Of a stretch of DNA of 64,000 nt, positions 11,375 to 22,888 are shown one piece after another (the stretch's first letter is position 1; each line of letters opens with the position of its first letter). Source of the stretch: Aphanomyces cochlioides (Eukaryota; Oomycota; Saprolegniomycetes; Saprolegniales; Verrucalvaceae); assembly GCA_019828595.1 (NCBI GenBank), contig JAHQRK010000001.1:1364001-1428000 (forward strand). Direction: 5' to 3'. The translations under genes were made by a program, and so were the position numbers. The notes beneath the pieces are model-generated. The model searched no databases and had not been told where the DNA came from. It worked only from the letters and a program-made list of their open reading frames with translations.

Positions 11375-13303
11375 TTATTTCTTACGTCGCTGTCTTGGTT
11401 TTGCATCGTCTATTAACAACTGGTTGGCATTCCAGTCGAGCTCTTGTCGAAGAATGCCTGTCAGAATGAGCTCTGGTGTGTACAAGCGTGTCGGCGCTGC
11501 TGCCTCGAGCACTTTTTGGACGGCACGAGTAGCTAGCGCTTCTGGAGACGCAAGGACAATCGTTTGAGCATCTCGTGGGGATTTCGAGTCGACCTAACCA
11601 AATTTCAAGCAGCTCAACGTCTCGAAAATTACCTCGCCACCCGCGCATTCGATAATTTTTGATAGCTCAGCCGCCGAGGGGAGCACGCTCTTGTGGTTTA
11701 CAATGAAGAAGACAAGACCACGCAGCAGCTCTCGTCGTTGACCTCGTGAGTGTTCGTACATCGTCTTGTGGAGACTAAACTGCCACTGAGCTTCCTTGGC
11801 ACTGTCTTGAAGGCAAAACTCAATTTCAGATGCCGGGGAGCCTTGCTTTGCTGACACTGAGAGCCATTCCTCATCGAGAATATGGTGGCAAGTCGAGATT
11901 CCACAAAGCATTTTGACTGTTCGTTTGAGCTGTTGGCTAGGCGCAATGACATGCGTGCCTCGGGCGACATCTTGCTCAAATTGTGCGCCATCGATGGCCT
12001 TTATCTACAGAAGAGCTTCATTAGAGGCCATTCGATCAAGTTGAACCTTTCGAAGAATAGATTCTGTGGGTTCAAGACCAGTGAGCACAATGCGAATAAC
12101 ATCGTCTGCTGTGTCGCTCTCTTGGGAACGCGAACGTTGGGATGCTAGAGGAGGTTTCGCTCGTCGAGGTTGACTGTCCTCAACAGATTCAGAGTTTTGA
12201 TAGGATTGACTTGCTTGTCGTTTCGATGCTCGTCTACGGAGCGAAGTTGCTTCGCTGTACAAAGATGGTGATGTGTCTGAGGAGTTTTCCAAGTGCGTTG
12301 ACTTTTGGCTGCGTGAAGATGGCGCTTGGTCGACTTCAAGGGACTCGACGTAGCTTGAAAGACGCTTGGAGAGGCGTGGAGGACTATTGCTCGCCCCTGA
12401 TTTGGCTGCTGAGGTTCGTTTGGATCCGCGTTTGCGAGAGACTTTTGATCGACTTGGTGAGCCGCTCGTATTGACATCCATGGCCATGTCATTTGTCTTT
12501 GTTTCAAGTAGCAATGGATCTGAGCGTAATGGCAGCAGTGGAGATGCGGGAGGTACTACTGGAAAAGGGGCTATCAGGGCCTTATCGTTCGCGGCAGTGC
12601 TCGCAGTTTCAGCTGTATGGAGATCTTGGTTTGGTAAGGACACTGACTTTTCTTCCAGTTCTTCAGAAGCTGTAAGAACTTCTTCCTTTGGTTGATTTTG
12701 CGTAGAAGCTGGAGCATCCAACGAGTCATTTTCGTCCAGAACCTGTGTGTTCTCTTCGTTTTCGTCTTGTCTAATTGGAGATGTCCTCAATGAAGCTTTC
12801 CTATTGATAAGTTCGCGGAGATCCCGCTCTTCCTCTGTGGATTCTAGAGGTCGTTGGTCTAGCAGTGTATCGCCGCCGGCCCATAAATCCTCGGATTCAT
12901 TGGAGCTTTCACCGTCTCCAATCTCATCATTGTCTATTTGTCCTTTTGGTTCTTTTGTATCATCCATGGATGTTTCTCCCAATTCGAGATGAGCTACCCA
13001 ACAGATAAGCCACTGCAATCCATTATCGCACTTACATTTGCCCTTCCGTCGTCCTGGAGATCCAAAATCCTGCGAGATGACATTGGAGCAGTATTGAATT
13101 TGCGTCTCGTCTTCATCATACGTACAGAGTGGCAAAGGTCGAGGCGGCGACGCAATGTCTTCGACAGGTTCAGGTTCAAATTCCTTCTTCCATAGCTGGG
13201 GCGTGTTTTGAACGCCTGCAATCGTCCCTGCCACCGTATTGGGAAGCGTATCGGCCAAAGTCTCGCCGTCCGACATGTCGGTATCGGAGCCACCATCGCA
13301 CAT
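11375..13303 (-). CDS. BRCT-pair protein, paralogue of the 6842-9885 gene
   Basis: Exons on the minus strand: 13303-12047, 12004-11633 and 11593-11375, giving 615 residues. A further 42-nt in-frame stretch (12994-13035) with GTAAGT and TAG ends is probably also an intron, which would leave 601. The N-terminal two thirds is acidic and disordered, with several Thr-Gln sites. The last 210 residues are a BRCT pair (LKRTVKMLCGISTCHHILDEEWL). The middle exon is exactly 372 nt in both paralogues and both flanking introns sit at matching positions, so the genes share an ancestor; the DH-PH part is absent here. A role in DNA-damage or chromatin phosphopeptide reading is likely from the fold, but no specific orthologue is claimed. 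Confidence 0.8.
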
Positions 13304-14477
13304 CTTGAACTGAGGATAGTAAAAACGTCATCTCTTCAATTACGTTAAAGTGTAAAACCCAAGATCTTCCATCAACCATACTTTGGTTTAAATATTCAAC
13401 CTATTCCATAGAAACGTCAAGAGTTTTTCCTCCGCATTGGACAGACTGTGTAACCGTTCGGTGATAACGCCGGACGGTTTCATCCTAGACAGAACTGCTG
13501 CCAACTGGGAAAAGCAAGACTTGGATGCAGTTTTCTCGTGCCCAAGGTGTAGAATCGACATGTAGAATAGACAGAATACTATCTGAATGGTATGATCGAA
13601 GCTATGCCATCCAAAATATAGAAGTGGAGACCGCAGTGGTATGACGAAGTTGTTATTGGAGAATTCAGTTGCAAGAAGACAACACTGTCTACCAGAGCTT
13701 GGTAATATTGTATAGATATTATATTGTGAGATTCATTCTAAATAGTGAGATGGGCTGGAAATGTATCGATTTTTTTAATCGATTTCAAAATCTCGCAGCC
13801 AATCAGAATCGAGTATTTAACTAATTCACGCAAAACACACCCAAACACACCCTAACTCACATACAATTAATTTGGCCAATATTCGGTTGAACTTGGCTTC
13901 AGTATGGTCAAATCGATTTGGAAATGCATTTGATTTTTGGTCAAAAATACAAATTAGACTGAAATTGACAATATTTTAATAATTAAATCATTCACCTAAA
14001 TTATTGTTGTCAATTTATTTGGACACCCCCATTATTGATTACAATATATTTAGATATTGTGCTTTTGATACAAAATTGTGAGGAACGGTTTGAATCAACC
14101 GAGGTTTCGAATCGGTTCCGAATCGAACGGGCTTCTCTGATTGGCTAGAATTAAAATTTTAAAATTAGTCAGCCAATCAGAATGGATCAACCACCTAACT
14201 CACGCAAAACACACACTGACACACACCACTTTAGTATGATGAAATCGATTTGAAAATGAATTCGCTTTTTGGTCAAAACCACAAATTTGGTTGAAAATGA
14301 CAATATTGTTCAAGAAATATATTATCACCAAGGCCTGGTGTCTACATTGCACACTACCACGACTGGAAAGATGCTCGAGATCAGCGCCAAGCCTTTGATT
14401 CCAAAAGTTGCAGACAATCCGGATTCTTGATTCACCAAATTGAACTGTCAATTGCAAATATCTTTTCATTTTCGAAA
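13304..14477. other. Gene-poor AT-rich region
   Basis: No convincing gene. It holds the promoter of the BRCT gene, runs of A/T, and the diverged direct repeat listed separately. Several 'gccaatcag' (CCAAT-type) sequences occur, which may be parts of old elements rather than working promoter boxes. Confidence 0.5.
13797..14311. repeat. Diverged direct repeat, two copies about 370 bp apart
   Basis: Copy one is at about 13797-13975 and copy two at about 14170-14311. Both begin 'agccaatcagaat', then share 'aactcacgcaaaacacac', 'tatg(g/a)t(c/g)aaatcgatttg', 'tttttggtcaaaa' and 'tgacaatatt'. The second is shorter by internal deletions. The second copy ends about 170 bp upstream of the broken CRN gene. 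Probably the remains of one dispersed repeat family. Confidence 0.6.
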
Positions 14478-16131
14478 ATGCCGGTCTTGCTCTGAGCATT
14501 TTCTGGAGACAATTTGTCGATCGCCATGGACATCGCCGCGACTGAGCATGTGACTCAATTCACGACGAAGATCAATGCACAATGCATGAATACAATTACG
14601 TGGGCATCAAGGCATCTAAAGCTTTACAAAGTCAATGCAAATCGGGGCGAGATCGTTTCAACTCCATGGACAAGATGTCGACATGACGCAGTTCTCCTTG
14701 GAAGAATTTGGTCAAGATATCGTTGAATTGGAGCATATGTCGCTCATTTCAACAGAGTTCGCCCTCAATCATTTACCTCCCCCACCAAACCTTCACGTTT
14801 TAGTGGTGACAAATGATGCTATATCAGCTCCCGAAACCAAGAAGAGAAAATCCAGCGAAATCGAGACACCCTTGAAAATTGACAAAATCAAAAGCCTCTT
14901 GCCGCCTCCATCTTCCTTCGGAATGTCGAAAGGAGAAAAAGGCTGGATTCGCATAATCAAAAGGTTTAATGGCCAAATCGAGTGTCACCGTTTTACCAAT
15001 ACCAATAATCCTCCCATTCCCATCGCGCTGCTCCACATTATATTTGCAAAGTTCCAACACAACCGCACCAATCTTCCCTTTGGCTCTGCAGATTGTGATT
15101 TTGTCGAGGAATTTTGTGCTGCCATGTCTGAAGAGTATAAGGATGAAGACGAAATGGCAGAAAAGGCTAGAGTTATTCTGGGAAAATATTTGCTTTCAAA
15201 TTGCGCAGGTGGTGGATTGTCCATTATCTCAACTCGTCGAAACAAGTGCATTTCAGACGGATCTCTTTTTTGGAATGACGCTCTAGTCCTAAACCTGGAA
15301 GTCAAGCTGCAAAGAGACGAGGGACGCTGCGATCCAAGTATGCAAAACGTAGCGTACTATATCAAATATTTTTCTGACACGACAGACTGTGCTTTGCCAT
15401 GCCTTTTGTTGGATATCTGCGGCCCGTTCCTCAGTGTCTTTGGGATCGTTAACATAGGTGATGGCGGTATATTATGCGAACCATTAGCACCATGCCTTCC
15501 GCTGGTATTTTTCGACAATGTAGGATTGATGACGATGGCTGTACGTGTGTTTGCATCCTTGAAAGTTGCCTTGGAAGCCTTGACCAGCCAGCAATGTCCA
15601 AAGGTTGCGTTGGAAAAATCAAGATTCCCGTACCATGCCTCAGCTGTCATTGATGGTCGCCAAGTCGACATCGAATACCAAGAGCACATCCTTCATTACG
15701 TATTTGTTGCAAAAGTTGTCCAAACTGACGATACTGTTGTGGTCAAGTTTGCCAAACAATATGGAAGCGAGGTACATCGCTACTGTGCGAAAGAAGGGTT
15801 TGCACCAGCATTATTACAATCTGAGGAACTCACCAACAATTGGATCTTCATTGTCATGGAGAAGCTGGAGCTGATTCCTCTATGCCAAGCAGGCGTCGAC
15901 AAATGCCTTGGCACGTCCTTCGCCTCGTCAGAGCAGCATGTACGTCTCCCCTGTTCAACTGCAATACGCTGTTGTTTAAGCTCCAAGGCACACAAATGCA
16001 AAGTATCTTTCTTAATTAAGTACCGGGGTTGTGCCGCTAACCTCCTGGGGTGGTGCCTTTATCCGTCGCCGTTGCGAGCGCGGATTGTGGCTCACTCAAA
16101 GAATTCAAGTTTTACGATACAATTAATTTAA
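14478..16131 (+). pseudogene. Broken CRN (Crinkler)-like gene
   Basis: Along most of its length it aligns with the CRN-like gene at 20400-22169: a ubiquitin-like CRN header, a long middle region, and the start of a kinase-like C-terminal region. It is broken in three ways. There is a stop codon only a few codons after the first ATG (14478). The header frame and the body frame (from 14635) differ, so a frameshift lies near 14640. Similarity to the other copy ends at about 15935, just before the kinase catalytic loop, after which unrelated sequence runs to a stop at 16131. CRN proteins are secreted or translocated effectors of oomycetes that act in host cells (family knowledge). This copy cannot encode a full one. 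Confidence 0.75.
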
Positions 16132-16323
16132 ATTAAATACATTCTCAATTTTTTCAGCAAAAATTCTGACTGCCTTAAAATAAATAGTTGTTTTGTAGAG
16201 TTAACCGCAATAAATTATTTCCTTTGTACAATTATACAATAATTTTATTGAAATTATTTTTTTCCTACCTCTGATGGTGCCCTCAACCTTGAAACAATAC
16301 ATGGCGACGACGTTACAGAAGAT
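16132..16323. other. AT-rich junction
   Basis: AT-rich sequence between the truncated CRN copy and the first tyrosine-recombinase copy. It probably includes the boundary of the inserted element; I could not find a target duplication. Confidence 0.3.
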
Positions 16324-17200
16324 ATGTTTGGCAAATTTGCAGCATTTCTCGTGTCAGACCCCGATATTGGCTTTTCGACATCGACGACGTATCTCAGCAG
16401 CGTGAAGAGACAAATCGTCGAAAAGACACACACACGATTCTTTGACGACAATGGCCATTGGTACAAAACCCTGCGATTGACTTTAAGGCGAACATATCTT
16501 GAGCAGACATCAGCGCGTGGCCTTCCCCTGCAAGACAAAGCGCCATTGATGACGCTTGAGGACCTTAGGGTTATTACAACCCGACTATGGATGCGAAATG
16601 AAGCTCGGTCTATGAAAGATAGAACACTGCTTGCTTTGCAATGGGCTCTTGTTGGTCGTAGTTCAGACGTGGGTGATGTTTGCTTCCAGCAACTGCAATG
16701 GGCTGGAAACTATTTGATTGTACGAGTGAATCGCAAAAAAACTTGCCACCAGCACTCGGTTTCTGTTTTCTCCACTGCTTTGGAATGGTCTTATGATCCC
16801 TTACACTCTCTTGCCGCTCAACTGGCGTCCGATCCGTTTGGCCTATCTGATCGTGTGTTCAGCCAAATCGGCTTTGAAAAGGCTTCACAGGATAATGTGA
16901 GTGGCTATATTAATTGACTGCTTTGTGGACTGAGCGACAAAGGACACGAGATACAATTGACACCCAATCTGCGTTCCCAGTCTAGTCGACGCGGCGCTGC
17001 TGTTGTTGTGGCGGCGAGTGCAGTCGTCATCCCAGTCCAGGCGACAATCCATCGTTGGACTGGCAAAAGTGTGCCAAGGCTGCGGCAGTCGAAGCTCAAC
17101 GTCTAGCTTTAGGTCGTGTCAATACTACCACCACGGTGCGGAAGCGAAAGAAAACTGGTTCTGCTCTTGGAATCTTGAGAGCTTGGAACGTAATTGATAA
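16324..17200 (+). pseudogene. Crypton-like tyrosine recombinase, copy 1, decayed
   Basis: The open frame 16324-16917 encodes the N-terminal and core parts of a tyrosine recombinase, including the first catalytic Arg in 'LVGRSSDVGD'. It stops at a TGA (16915-16917) where copy 2 has an Arg codon. The frame continues past this stop into the second catalytic box (SQSSRRGAA) and then loses similarity at about 17010. Compared with copy 2 at 17586-19713 it lacks the C-terminal coiled-coil part. Crypton elements move by a tyrosine recombinase rather than a DDE transposase and usually leave little or no target duplication (family knowledge). This copy is inactive. Confidence 0.7.
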
Positions 17201-17585
17201 TGTATAGTACGTATGAGTGAGTTCACGTGTCCATGCTCAGCCTTCTCACACACTCAACATACTTATGTGTGGCTGATGACTTTGATCACTTTTGGTGTGA
17301 CTTGCCATCTCGATAGATGTGACATTGCTCGCAAGCTCGTCAATTTTCCATGTGCCCTGCCAACAGATTCATGCAATTATGAAGATTCGACGTATTAAAC
17401 CATTGCACATATAGAAACTCCAAATGACCCCACTCAGTTGTTCAATCTTTATCTTCCGATGTGCATCACTGCAAATTAGTATAGGATTCCAATCGGAAGA
17501 TACCGTCGGAAGATAAACATTGAAGTGTGTCAACATCCCTCCGTCCGAAACAGCCGTTTCGGACAAGGTCTCTTAAGTTCCACGA
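17201..17585. other. Spacer with two inverted repeats
   Basis: No gene seen. A perfect 9-bp hairpin (GTCCGAAAC, 4-nt loop, GTTTCGGAC) lies at about 17541-17562. An 11-bp inverted pair (TTATCTTCCGA / TCGGAAGATAA) spans about 17450-17516. Both lie just upstream of recombinase copy 2 and may belong to the end of that element. Confidence 0.4.
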
Positions 17586-19713
17586 TTGAAAGGTTTGATT
17601 AAGTTCTATTCGTGCTTTGGCAAGAAGACGATAGACGAGGAAGTCGTGGCCACACTGATTACAGGCTCAGATGTCGATGGCCAAGTCATACCAAGCGTCA
17701 TGGCCAACCGCTACACTCGGAATTCAAAGCTTCATGCATCGGCAGCCATGAAGTGGTTTGAGAAATTCTTGGCAGAATACTCTATTGGTGTTTCTACGAT
17801 CCACCAGCTCACTTTCTCACACAGTTAACACAGATCTGATTGACAGATTTGCTGGATATTTGACGCGCGACCCAAATATTGGCTATTCGACGTCTACAAC
17901 ATATTTAAGCAGTGTGAAAAGGCAAATCGAGGAGTCGACTAAAACATGTTTTTTCCGAGACCACAAAGCCTGGTACTCTTCTCTGCGTACAGCCCTACGG
18001 AAGCACTACCAAGATATATGTGCGAACAATGGCTCTCCGTTGCAGGACAAAGCGCCCCTTATGACCATAGAAGACTTGACTGTGCTCACGAGCCATCTCT
18101 TTTCACGAAATTGTGCACGTTCCATGATGGATCGCACATTGCTGTCCTTTCAATGGAGCCTTGTTGGACGTTCGTCGGATGTTGGAGATATTATGTATGA
18201 TCACTTGCAGTGGACTGGCAATTTTCTGCTTGCCTGAGTTACAAGGAAAAAGACCCGACAAGAACACGCCGTCTCCATATTTCCTACAGCATTGGTTTGG
18301 CAGTTTGACCCCTTACATTCACTAGCTTCCCAGCTGGTTGTCGACCGTTATGGCTTGTCACTACGTCTTTTTAGCCAGCTTGCTTTTGAAAAAGGGTCGA
18401 GCGACACATCTGGCTACATCAATCGCGTACTAGGTTCTCTAAGCAAAGAGATTGACAGCGCCAAGCTAACACGCAACTTACGTTCCCACTCGAGTCGTCG
18501 TGGAGCTGCTGCTACTGCCACGTCCAGTTCAGATGTGAATTTGAGTGATCTTGCTCACCGTGGGCGCTGGACAATGGATGGATTCAACACACATTTGGAA
18601 TATATCTCTGAGACATCTGCAAGTGACCAAAAAGTTGCTCGTGTCCTTGATGGTTGGCAGCATCCAACACGAAATGTAGTCCCAGCTCGTCTGTTATTAG
18701 ATCATGATCATGGAAATGTGCAGTGCTCATTCACGAAAAGTCTATTCCAGCATGATTCTACTCGACTGAAAAAGGATAGCTTTCAACAAGCCCTTGCTGC
18801 TTCTCTACTACTCTATTTTCCTGATACTCGAGCGGCTTGTCAGTCCCATGCCCTCCATACAGCAATGATTGAGGCTGTCAAAGCTTGTGATAATTCGAAA
18901 AACGACGAGCAAGCGGTCGACGTGCTCCTTGAATGGGAGGCCGCAATTAAAAAGAGTTTCATTTCCGACAACATGCAATGCTTACCCATTTCGACAAGTG
19001 GCGCTGTTGATTTCGTGCCCTCAACGAAGATATCCCTTGAAGACTCTCTGGCTCGCTTCTCGTCTGCTCAGCGTGACGTTGCCGCAGAAATCACTGAACT
19101 CAGTGGAAAATTGGAGCTACAAAATCGCCATCATGAACAGGTCAAGCGAGAGCTTGCATCACTTCACCACAATTTTGATCAGTTAAGCAACGACCACAGA
19201 ACGGCTTTGAACACTATCAGTGCTCAGCAAAATACAATCCTCGATATATTGAGTCGACTTACAGACACACCAATCCAGCTAAAAAAGAGAAAGACACCAT
19301 CGGCAGATGATTCGACGCTTGCAAGCAGCGTTTCTACAGGTGTTGAAAGTACAATGGACAGTTTAGAGCCACTTCATACCCGAACTTGGCCGAATGATTT
19401 GCGGTCGTTGAAAGGCTGGTCGTTCTCCAGCCTACTTTTCCGATATTGGCTACATTCACTGGACGAGACTCCAATCGACGGCAGCCTCCACGCTCAGCGC
19501 GACACTTGACGTGCAGCGGCAATCGCTCGGTCTATTCTACGTGAGCGTTATCCACCACCACCAGGAGAAAATCCGTCGGAAACCTGGATTGTTGTAGCTA
19601 AGCAACAAGCCGTCAATGTCCAGCGTGAGGTCTTGTCAATTTTGCACGCCAAAAATCCACAAAGAACAAGGATTCACATAGCAGCTGCATCAGGTTTGAT
19701 CAAAGCGTGGTGA
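17586..19713 (+). pseudogene. Crypton-like tyrosine recombinase, copy 2, near full length but interrupted
   Basis: Pieces in order: 17586-17828 (N-terminal), a frame change near 17820, 17830-18237 (core), a TGA at 18235-18237 where copy 1 has CGA (Arg), then 18238-19509 and, after another TGA at 19507-19509, an in-frame extension to 19713. Catalytic features are visible: Arg in 'LVGRSSDVGD', the box 'SHSSRRGAA', 'HRGRW', and the nucleophile Tyr in 'THLEYIS'. After the catalytic domain comes a helical coiled-coil segment (about 19040-19260) and a basic patch (KKRK). This is the R-H-R-Y arrangement of eukaryotic Crypton recombinases. Two of the breaks look like CGA-to-TGA transitions. Confidence 0.75.
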
Positions 19714-20399
19714 GATAGCTATCTGTTGGACTCTCAATAAATGATCTTTCGTTATTCAATCGATCACGTACTTGCTGAATTTCTACACAGCTTGCATCCA
19801 CGTCGACAGCGCAACTGCGTGTAGCCAACTTGGTCTTTTCATGCATTCGTATTTCAAACTACGATGATCATCCCAGTAAAATGTCTGAAATTTGTCTAGA
19901 ATGCTGTGAATTGGGCTTGACATCTAATCATTTACCACGCAATATATGTCAGACTGTGTTCTTCCTGAATGGATTTGAGCTTGGATCCAACTCCCAAGTA
20001 TTCGAGTGACGCTGGAAACGCTAGGCTTAACCACCATTCAATGCGTGTATTGATGTAAACCTATCAACTGTAATGATTCAAGTCACATCAGCTGTCATAC
20101 ATCACACAGTTTGATCTGCTAAAGATTTTGACAATCTCAAAGTCGGTACTAGACTTGTTTGCGGCTATATTCATTGCGAATACACAAGCTAAAGCCCACA
20201 TTAGCATTAGAATAGGCTCGTTTTAAGTCCATCTACCTTTGATTTCTCCAGCCTTAAGCTCGTTCGTCTGCTAGAGACAGCCGTCCTCGTGCTACCTTTG
20301 GTTTCCAGTGATTTAGCTCGTTCGTCGATAAAAATCACCGAATCCAATTTTCCAAAAAGTATGCTCAAATTTGAGCATACCGTAATTTCATTTTCGAGA
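19714..20399. other. Non-coding region upstream of the CRN gene
   Basis: No gene recognised. It contains a short duplicated phrase (a tcgttcgtc-type sequence twice near 20258 and 20320). Just before the CRN start codon there is an inverted pair 'atgctcaaa' / 'tttgagcat' at about 20360-20378. The latter can form a hairpin in the leader. Confidence 0.35.
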
Positions 20400-22169
20400 A
20401 TGCCGTTTTTGCTATGTGCATTACTTGGAGAAGATTCGTCAATCGCTATAGACGTCGCAGCTAATGAGCCTGTGGCTCAACTCACGACGAAGATCAAGGC
20501 ACAATGCACGAATACAATTACTTGTGATGCAAGACATTTGAAGCTTTACAAAGTCAATGGACTTCAACAAGTCGGGCCAAGATTGTTTCAACTCCATGGA
20601 GAAGACATCGACATAGCGGAGTGCTCGTTGGAGTTTCGTCAAGATATCATTGACTTGAATCATACTTCGCGCATTTCAGCAGAGCTCGACCTGGAGCATT
20701 TGGCCCCCCCCACCTTACATCCACATCTTGGTAGTTATCCCTGACGCTACTACGCCTTCCTCGTGGGAGAAGAGAAAATTAACGACATTAAAAGCTTTTT
20801 GCCGACGCCCTCATCATTTGCCAAATCCAGAGGGCCTAACAATTGGATTCATCTGATCAGAGAGCTCGACGGTCAAATTGAATGCCATCGAATTTCAACG
20901 TCCGAGAGCAAACCCATCCCACTTGCGCTGCTGCATCAAGTCTTTGCAAATTTTGAGCACAACTGCTCCAACATTGTCATTCGTCGCTCTGACTGCGAGT
21001 TTGCCGGTGGATTTTGCGACGCCATGTCCGAATGCTATGAAACGAAAGAGCCACTAGCAGACCTTGCGCGTCAACTTCTGAAGGCCTATTTGCTCTGTGA
21101 TCGCTCATCTTGTATCCAAGACGTGAACGTCCAGTCCTCTTGTACAGATGGATCATTTTTTGCTGGGAGACGCCTGTTGCTCAATTTGGGAGTGCGAGTA
21201 CAAAAAGGACAAGGGGAAGGCGACCCCATGATGGAAAACGTGGTCCATTACATCAATAGATTACCCGACAAGGTTCACGGTGCAATGCCTTGCTTCTTGA
21301 TAGACATTTGCGGTCTGCTCTTGAGCGTGTTTGGGGTTGTCAACGTTGGTGACGACTCCATTTTGTGTGAGCCGCTCGTGGCGAGTGTGCCTCTTATCCT
21401 TTTTGATAACGTTGGTCTCCTGACAATGGTGGCTCGAGTGTGTGCGTCTCTGAAGGCTGCAGTGAAATATTTGGCAAGCTCCAACATTCATGAAGTTGTC
21501 CCGAACGGAGTGAAGCGATGTCGATTCCCGCACCATGCCTCAGCTGTCATGGATGGTCGCCGAGTCGACATCGAGTACCATGAACGTATCCTGCATTACG
21601 TGTTTACAGCCAAAGTAGTCCAATCTGGCCGTCCTGTTGTGGTCAAGTTTGCCAAACAATATGGAAGCGAGGTACATCGCTACTGTGCGAAAGAAGGGTT
21701 TGTACCAGCATTAATGCACTCTGAAGAACTCATCAACAATTGGATCTTCATCGTCATGGAGAAGCTGGAGCTGATTCCTCTAATCCAAGCTAGCGTCGAC
21801 AAATCAATAATCCATCAGCAAGTGATGAAGATCCAAGAACGACTCGCCGCTGCCAAGTATGTGCATGGAGATCTTCGTGAGAACAATTTTTTGTGGGATA
21901 CTCACAGCAGTCATGTGGTATTGATTGACTTCGACTGGGCCGGGAAAGACGGCAAGACTTTGTATCCTCCGTTTATGAATCCCGACATCGTATGGCCAGA
22001 GGGAGCCGAAACGAACCAACCTCTTCGCATCGCACATGATGCGCACTGGATCAAGTTGCTGTTGTCAGGGTTGAATAAGATGGAGAATTTGGAGGCGACG
22101 AGGAAACGCAAAATGCCATTTGCGACAAACTTTACCATTCGCATGTGTCAACAAACATGGAAAATGTGA
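20400..22169 (+). CDS. CRN (Crinkler)-like protein with kinase-like C-terminus
   Basis: The first 50 residues from ATG 20400 match the ubiquitin-like CRN header and end in an LKLYKV box, the local variant of the LFLAK signature. The C-terminal part (frame 20763-22169) is kinase-like. A Lys-containing strand (VVVKFAKQ) is followed by a catalytic loop HGDLRENN at about 21861 and a metal-binding DFDWAG at about 21927. Family knowledge: several oomycete CRN effectors carry such kinase domains and act in the host nucleus. One in-frame TGA (20742-20744) lies between header and body. It may sit inside a short unrecognised intron, or the gene may be a recent pseudogene; sequence alone does not settle it. 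A run of eight C lies just upstream, where a sequencing or replication slip is also possible. The other local copy is clearly broken. Confidence 0.65.
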
Positions 22170-22888
22170 CGAATCTGTCAACGTGCAAGTGTAGAATTGC
22201 TATGTTGATGTATCCTGAGGTATACCCAAGAGTTAACTTAATGCTGTTTCAGTTCTGGCTCAATTCTTGCTTGCAAGCTAGGTTTTGGATGCATGTCAAT
22301 GAGTCTGCGACCGAAATGGTCTGCGAGTGTGTCAGCATAATGCTCGCTCTCCAACATGGCAGTACAAAAGCATCTTGCACAGCACAAATAACGCCAAACG
22401 CGTTGTTACATGGACAAAGGCACTATGGATATAGTTTGTTTCAAGTTTTGTCGATTCAATGTGGATGTCAATGTAGCGTGGTCTAGAAGGATGGGTAGAA
22501 GGAAAGAAGAAGAAAGAGGACGTCGGTGACAAAGGTTCTCCTTTTCATCAACAGTTAAGATATGAGTGACATCTTTCAAGGACGCGGAATAATATCAATG
22601 TAAATCAAGTCAACCATGCCTGTCCGTCATCGACACAGTCTGAGTTTCAGGTGCCCATGTGAAAACTCCACTTGACAAACTTACATTGTTGAAATCTATA
22701 GTCATGACATCAATGCCAACTTTGACTCGAGTGTACTATTAATAGTACCATCGAAGTCAATGACTGACACACAGAGAATGAATCTTTTGTTCCAGTGTGG
22801 CATAATGCTGCATCGCAATATCGATGGACCGAGAAAAGCATGAAAGGCATCGCATATTCATCTCGCTTTCAAAGGCCAAAGCTGAGAG
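22170..22888. other. Intergenic region
   Basis: It lies between the CRN-like gene and the convergent hydrolase gene. Open frames here are short and show no family resemblance. A palindromic 'tactattaatagta' lies at about 22734-22747. Nothing else was recognised. Confidence 0.4.

Noticed and set aside
12994..13035. Coding sequence of the BRCT paralogue read through a 42-nt stretch
   Set aside because: It starts GTAAGT and ends TAG at intron size, so it is more likely an in-frame intron, although it contains no stop codon.
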